DNA of 64,000 nt from an uncultured Bacteroidota bacterium (GTDB lineage Bacteria > Bacteroidota > Bacteroidia > Flavobacteriales > Flavobacteriaceae): positions 1 through 64,000 of the forward strand of contig CACJYD010000007.1 of assembly GCA_902597545.1 (NCBI GenBank). Direction: 5' to 3'. Position numbers and translations under genes: made by a program. Below the pieces are notes generated by a model. That model was not told the origin of the DNA. It saw only the letters and a list, made by a program, of their open reading frames with translations, and did not search any database. Each line of letters opens with the position of its first letter. The stretch's first letter is position 1. Positions 59,525-64,000 of the stretch are shown in pieces.

Positions 59525-60983
59525 AACACTATTAATAAAATTTAGTTTTTTTTTACTAATCACTGTTTCTTGTAGTAAAGAAACAATTGAAAAACCTAAC
59601 ATTGTTTTAATAGTTGCAGATGACTTGGGTTGGTCGGATCTATCTTACATGGGTTCAACCTACTATGAAACTCCTAACATTGATAAACTTTCTAAATCAG
59701 GGATGACATTTTACAATGGCTACGCCTCCGCTGCTAATTGCGCACCAAGCAGAGCAACAATGTTCTCTGGTAAATATCATACAGAACATGGTATTTATAC
59801 TGTAAAAAATTCAGATAGGGGAAAAAGAAAAACAAGAAAAATAATTCCAATTGTTACAAAAAGTAATCTTGATTTGGATTTTTTTGTTATTCCGGAAATG
59901 CTTAAAGATTTGGGATATGTTAATGGACACTTTGGCAAATGGCATTTGGGGGATATCGGTTTTCATCCAGAAAATAGCGGATTTGATGTTAATATTGGAG
60001 GCAATAAGCATGGAGGACCTGGCGGATATTTTTCACCATACAAGTATACCAACATGGATGATGGTCCAAAAGGAGAATATTTAACTGATCGAATTGGAGA
60101 TGAAGTTGTCAATTTTATTGAAAACAACACAGAAAATAATTTTTTCGCATATGTTCCTTTTTTCTCTGTTCACACACCAATACAATCCAAACCTGATTAT
60201 CAAAAAAAATACAGAAATAAAAATTCCAATGAATATCACAACCGTGCAGATTATGCTGGAATGATTCAATCATTAGATGAAAATGTTGGAAAAATAATAG
60301 ATAAAATTGATGAATTGAACTTGTCTGAAAATACACTAATTATATTCACTTCCGATAATGGGGGAATTAGAGCAATTTCCAACCAATATCCACTTAGAGC
60401 CGGAAAAGGGTCGTATTATGAGGGAGGAATTAAAGTGCCATTGATTTTTAGTTGGAAAGGAAAAATTGATGCTGAATCTAAATCTTATGAAAGAGTTTCA
60501 AACCTAGACTTTTACCCTACTATAAAAAAATTGGTTGGGTACAACAAACAAATCGATTTAGATGGAGAGGATATTTCACCAATTTTGAATGGTAAAAAAT
60601 TTAGCGAGAGAGAACTTTACTTCCATTTCCCTGTTTATTTAGAAGCATATAATGTTCATAAAGATAATGGTACGGATCCTCTGTTTAGAACAAGGCCCGG
60701 CACAGTTGTAATTAAAGATAATTGGAAATTACATCATTATTATGAAGACAATAAATTTGAGTTATACAATCTTGAAAAAGATATTTCAGAATCTACAAAC
60801 CTTGCTGATATTAATGTTGAAAAAAAGGATGAGCTTTTATCTAAATTAAATGATTGGAGAAAAACTAGAAATGCTCCAATCCCTAGCAAATTAAACGCTT
60901 ACTATGATCAAAAATATGTTGATAGTTTAATGTTCTTAATCAATAAAAATTACATATCGGGTAAGGTGAATAATAATGAGTAG
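59517..60983 (+). CDS. S1-family sulfatase lipoprotein (CAPSR), 488 residues
   Basis: Lipoprotein with lipobox TVSC (Cys19). Asp35-Asp36 (ADDLGW), formylglycine site Cys75 in CAPSR, FGKWHLGD, and TSDNGG motifs are canonical. LDFYPTIKKLVGY near residue 335 and the C-terminal YNLEKDISESTNLAD are standard for glycan sulfatases. Translationally coupled to the CSVAR sulfatase by an 8-nt overlap, so the pair is probably coexpressed. It converges with another sulfatase 21 nt downstream. Confidence 0.9.
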   Translation: MNKTLLIKFSFFLLITVSCSKETIEKPNIVLIVADDLGWSDLSYMGSTYYETPNIDKLSKSGMTFYNGYASAANCAPSRATMFSGKYHTEHGIYTVKNSDRGKRKTRKIIPIVTKSNLDLDFFVIPEMLKDLGYVNGHFGKWHLGDIGFHPENSGFDVNIGGNKHGGPGGYFSPYKYTNMDDGPKGEYLTDRIGDEVVNFIENNTENNFFAYVPFFSVHTPIQSKPDYQKKYRNKNSNEYHNRADYAGMIQSLDENVGKIIDKIDELNLSENTLIIFTSDNGGIRAISNQYPLRAGKGSYYEGGIKVPLIFSWKGKIDAESKSYERVSNLDFYPTIKKLVGYNKQIDLDGEDISPILNGKKFSERELYFHFPVYLEAYNVHKDNGTDPLFRTRPGTVVIKDNWKLHHYYEDNKFELYNLEKDISESTNLADINVEKKDELLSKLNDWRKTRNAPIPSKLNAYYDQKYVDSLMFLINKNYISGKVNNNE

Positions 60984-61004
60984 GTTAGTGATTTGAACAC
61001 ATGT

Positions 61005-62441
61005 TTAATATTTGAATCTATCAGGATTTAGTTTATTGTAGAGTTCATTATTTGAGAGTCCAAGAAATATTGGATTAATTGTCTTTTCATTCCATTCCTT
61101 TATTTTTGATCTCAAATCATTTGTAATCTCTGGGAAATCCAAAGCAATATTATTTTGCTCTGAAATATCTTTTTCAAGGTCATACAAATAGTTATTACCA
61201 TCCTCATCAATAATCATCTTATAATTTTTAGACCTTACAGCAAATCTATCATTTCCCCTAATGGTATCATTATTTACAATTTTAAAATCGCCATTTATTT
61301 TCCAGAACAGACTTTCATGTGGAGTTCCAGATTTTTCACCTAGTACATAAGGTAAAATATTTTTCCCATGAATTTTATTGGGAAGTTCTAAGTCAGGATT
61401 AATTAATGACTTCATTGTTGCAAAAATGTCAAATGAGCTCACTGGATTATCATATGTGGTTTTGGGCTTTATTTTTTTAGGCCATTGCATAAAAAATGGT
61501 GTTCTTACACCACCCTCACCCAAATCACTTCCCTTGTAGCCACTGAAAGGCGAGTTTGCCCCATCTTTGTCTGTCCATCTTTTTTTAGGGGCTCCATTAT
61601 CAGAAAGAAAGAAAACAATAGTATTATCATAAATTTTTTCTTCTTTAAGTTTTGTAAGAATTTTACCAATTCCATCATCCATGGAACTTATCATTCCAGC
61701 ATATATTTTTCTTAGTGGATTCTCTATATCGGGGAATCTATTGACGTATTTTTCCGGTGCTTGTATTGGGCCATGTGGAGCATTGTACGGTAAAAAAAGA
61801 AAGAAAGGTTTCTTTGAATTATTTTCAATAAATTTCACAGCCTCGTCACTAAATTCATCAGTTAAATAATCATCTATCTCAACTCTGTTAGTGTTCCTTA
61901 AAATTTTTGTTCGATAGGCTTGATTGTGAGCCTTAACTTCTGTTTCATCTTTTAGAGTCAACTCTTCTGGCAGATATCTATGTCCGCCTGTAAGATGCCC
62001 AAAAAACTCATCAAATCCCCTATTGTTAGGTCTCAATGATTCATGTGCTCCTAAATGCCATTTTCCAATTATTCCTGTTACATAGTTTTTAGTCTTAAAT
62101 AAATCTGCCATTGTAAATTCATTGAGGGGTAAACCCATATTTGGATCTTTTGGGGCAAATAATATATTTCTCCCATATCCAAAAAAGTCTGGATAACGTC
62201 CAGTCAATATGCCAGCTCTACTTGGTGAACAAAAAGGTGTTGTTAAGTAACCACTTGTAAAAAATACACCATTATTACCTATATCATCAATATTAGGTGT
62301 TGATATATCACTAGTACCATGAAAACTAATATCATTATAGCCTAAGTCATCAGCAAAAATGATGATTACATTGGGTAAAGTATTTTCTTGAGAATTACAA
62401 GAAAAAATAAATAAGCATGTAAGAAAAATTATATTTTTCAT
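61005..62441 (-). CDS. S1-family sulfatase lipoprotein (CSPSR), 478 residues
   Basis: Lipoprotein with lipobox FSC (Cys15). Asp31-Asp32 (ADDLGY), formylglycine site Cys71 in CSPSR, IGKWHLG and LSDNGAPK follow the S1 layout of arylsulfatase-A/iduronate-type enzymes. YLYDLEKDISEQNNIA is the usual sulfatase C-terminal block. It is divergent from the last sulfatase in the window with a 40-nt gap. Specificity is not deducible. Confidence 0.9.
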   Translation of the reverse strand: MKNIIFLTCLFIFSCNSQENTLPNVIIIFADDLGYNDISFHGTSDISTPNIDDIGNNGVFFTSGYLTTPFCSPSRAGILTGRYPDFFGYGRNILFAPKDPNMGLPLNEFTMADLFKTKNYVTGIIGKWHLGAHESLRPNNRGFDEFFGHLTGGHRYLPEELTLKDETEVKAHNQAYRTKILRNTNRVEIDDYLTDEFSDEAVKFIENNSKKPFFLFLPYNAPHGPIQAPEKYVNRFPDIENPLRKIYAGMISSMDDGIGKILTKLKEEKIYDNTIVFFLSDNGAPKKRWTDKDGANSPFSGYKGSDLGEGGVRTPFFMQWPKKIKPKTTYDNPVSSFDIFATMKSLINPDLELPNKIHGKNILPYVLGEKSGTPHESLFWKINGDFKIVNNDTIRGNDRFAVRSKNYKMIIDEDGNNYLYDLEKDISEQNNIALDFPEITNDLRSKIKEWNEKTINPIFLGLSNNELYNKLNPDRFKY

Positions 62442-62481
62442 AAGTTAGTATTACTAAACTTCAACTAATTTAAAAATTATT

Positions 62482-64000
62482 ATGAAAGCAAAATTCCTTC
62501 TTCTACTTTTTACTTTTTTACTCTCGTGTAATTCAGAAAAAAATATTCAACCAAACGTAGTTCTAATTTATTTAGATGATTTAGGATATGGTGATGTAAG
62601 TTCTTATGAATTAGGAACTTTAGAGACCCCAAACATGGACAAAATTGCAAATGGGGGTATAAGGTTTACAAATGGATATGCAAGCTCTGCTACTTGTAGT
62701 CCAAGCAGATACGCCCTGATGACAGGAACATATCCTTGGAGAAATAAGAAAGCTAAGATCATTACTGGTGGAAATTTGATTATTGATGAAAATGAGATGA
62801 CATTGCCAAAGATGTTTAAATCAATGGGTTATGAGACTGGAGTTGTTGGAAAATGGCATTTAGGTCTTGGGAAAGATGGTCCAGTTAATTATAACAGCTT
62901 AATTAGTCCAGGACCAAATGAGGTTGGGTTTGATCACTCATATATTATGGCCGATACTCAAGACAGAGTTCCTACTGTTTACATTGAAAATGGTAATGTT
63001 GTAAATCTTGATCAGAATGATCCCATTGAGATTAATTTTGGCAATGATGATTATGGATTACCGAGTGGTACAAAAAATCCAGAGCTACTAACGATGAAAT
63101 GGCATCATGGTCACAACAAAGCTATTGTAAATGGTGTCCCACGAATTGGATATATGAAAGGTGGTGAAAAAGCAAAATGGAGCGATATTGATATGGCAGA
63201 TGAGTTTATAAATAAAGCAAAAGAATATTTAGATACTGTCAAGGATAAACCATTTTTTTTATTTTACTCGCTTCAGCAACCACATGTTCCAAGAACGCCT
63301 CACCCGAGATTTGTTGGAACTTCAGGAATGGGACCTAGAGGTGATGTTATTAAAGAGGCTGATTGGTGTATTGGAGAAATGTATAATTACCTTGAAGAAA
63401 ATGGTATATTAGAAAATACCATAATTATTATTTCAAGTGATAATGGGCCTGTTTTAAATGATGGGTACTATGATGATGCGGTTGAAAAATTGGGAGATCA
63501 TACTCCAGCTGGAAATTTAAGAGGTGGTAAATACAGTTTGTATGAAGCAGGGACAAGAGTCCCTTTTATCACATACTGGAAAGGTAAAATTAAACCTCAA
63601 GTATCTGATGAAGTTGTTACTCAAATTGATTTCTTAAATTCATTTTCATCACTATTGGGATCTAATATCAAATCTAATGATGGTGTCGATTTATCAAGTG
63701 TATTTTTTGAAAATACAGGTAAAGGAAGGGATGAGCTAGTAATCGAAGCAACTTCTAGGACAGCTTTTAGACAAAATAATTGGGTGATGATTCCACCATA
63801 TAACCTCCCAGCTTTAAATCCACGTGTTAATATTGAATTAGGTAACTCAAAAGATTATTTATTATTCAATTTGGATAATGATATTTCTCAACAAAATGAT
63901 TTGTCAAAAACCAATCCTGATAAACTAAATGATATGATTATTAGGTATGAGGAAATCCTGGGCAAAGACAAAAAAGAAGCTGAAAAACTTGAACTTGAAT
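62482..64000 (+). CDS. S1-family sulfatase lipoprotein (CSPSR), 3' end cut by window edge
   Basis: Open from an ATG at 62482 to the window end (506 residues seen). A signal segment ends in LLSC (Cys16). Asp32-Asp33 (LDDLGYGD), formylglycine site Cys72 in CSPSR, VGKWHLG and SSDNGPVL are canonical. The ~100-residue insertion with NEVGFDHSYIMADTQDRVPTV and the RGGKYSLYEAGTRVPF block resemble arylsulfatase A-type enzymes. The stop codon lies beyond the window. Probably the seventh sulfatase of this locus. Confidence 0.88.
   Translation, partial: MKAKFLLLLFTFLLSCNSEKNIQPNVVLIYLDDLGYGDVSSYELGTLETPNMDKIANGGIRFTNGYASSATCSPSRYALMTGTYPWRNKKAKIITGGNLIIDENEMTLPKMFKSMGYETGVVGKWHLGLGKDGPVNYNSLISPGPNEVGFDHSYIMADTQDRVPTVYIENGNVVNLDQNDPIEINFGNDDYGLPSGTKNPELLTMKWHHGHNKAIVNGVPRIGYMKGGEKAKWSDIDMADEFINKAKEYLDTVKDKPFFLFYSLQQPHVPRTPHPRFVGTSGMGPRGDVIKEADWCIGEMYNYLEENGILENTIIIISSDNGPVLNDGYYDDAVEKLGDHTPAGNLRGGKYSLYEAGTRVPFITYWKGKIKPQVSDEVVTQIDFLNSFSSLLGSNIKSNDGVDLSSVFFENTGKGRDELVIEATSRTAFRQNNWVMIPPYNLPALNPRVNIELGNSKDYLLFNLDNDISQQNDLSKTNPDKLNDMIIRYEEILGKDKKEAEKLELE

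Overview
The window is AT-rich, densely packed DNA from a member of the Bacteroidota, most likely a marine flavobacterium (Flavobacteriaceae-like). This is inferred from gene content: a fused SecDF, a SusC/SusD pair, DUF4249 and DUF6913-type proteins, an rpoZ-bamD-dapA-ligA gene order, TAnnTTTG-type -7 promoter elements, and a tmRNA whose tag reads GENKYALAA. No database search was possible; species-level placement is not claimed.

Region 1 (1-28888) is housekeeping. A tightly overlapping minus-strand operon runs GNAT acetyltransferase, prmC, ligA, a DUF6913-like gene, dapA, bamD and rpoZ (cut by the window edge). It is followed by ribD, a 4HBT thioesterase that seems to lack an AUG start, dnaA, a lysozyme-like secreted protein, mltG, dapF, an HtrA protease, trmD, rplS with a structured leader, and a eukaryotic-type NADP isocitrate dehydrogenase. 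Next come a TonB receptor/DUF4249 pair, murQ, a SRPBCC protein, secDF, mdh, gyrB, asnB, an FtsE-like ATPase and kdsA. The tmRNA gene (ssrA) with its terminator follows at 28932-29356.

Region 2 (about 29.4-64 kb) is an accessory polysaccharide-utilisation region. It holds two GH10 endo-xylanase-type enzymes (one a lipoprotein, one with a plain signal peptide), a large GH2 enzyme, two tandem SGNH O-acetylesterases and seven S1-type sulfatases (the last cut by the window end). It also has one SusC/SusD pair and a stand-alone TonB-plug lipoprotein. An exported Gfo/Idh/MocA oxidoreductase sits with a tandem DUF1080 protein and an NTF2-like protein, next to an AraC-family regulator. A methyltransferase, a DUF1295 membrane protein with a small partner, an M48 protease, an LPG-synthase-like membrane protein and a helical-repeat/NTF2-like protein are interspersed.

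Working model (inference): SusC/SusD import oligosaccharides from a sulfated and acetylated xylan-like or mixed polysaccharide. Surface GH10 cuts the backbone; sulfatases and acetylesterases strip substituents; GH10, GH2 and possibly an oxidation/beta-elimination route (Gfo/Idh/MocA plus DUF1080) finish the degradation in the periplasm. No xylosidase (GH43/GH3), glucuronidase, sulfatase-maturing enzyme, HTCS or SusR is in the window.

Items most worth a second look are the stand-alone plug lipoprotein (48847-49287), the oxidoreductase/tandem-DUF1080/NTF2 cassette (36613-39811), the sulfatase with a CSVAR active-site motif (57665-59524), the rplS leader hairpin (13415-13448), and the thioesterase that loses its catalytic aspartate if started at its first AUG.
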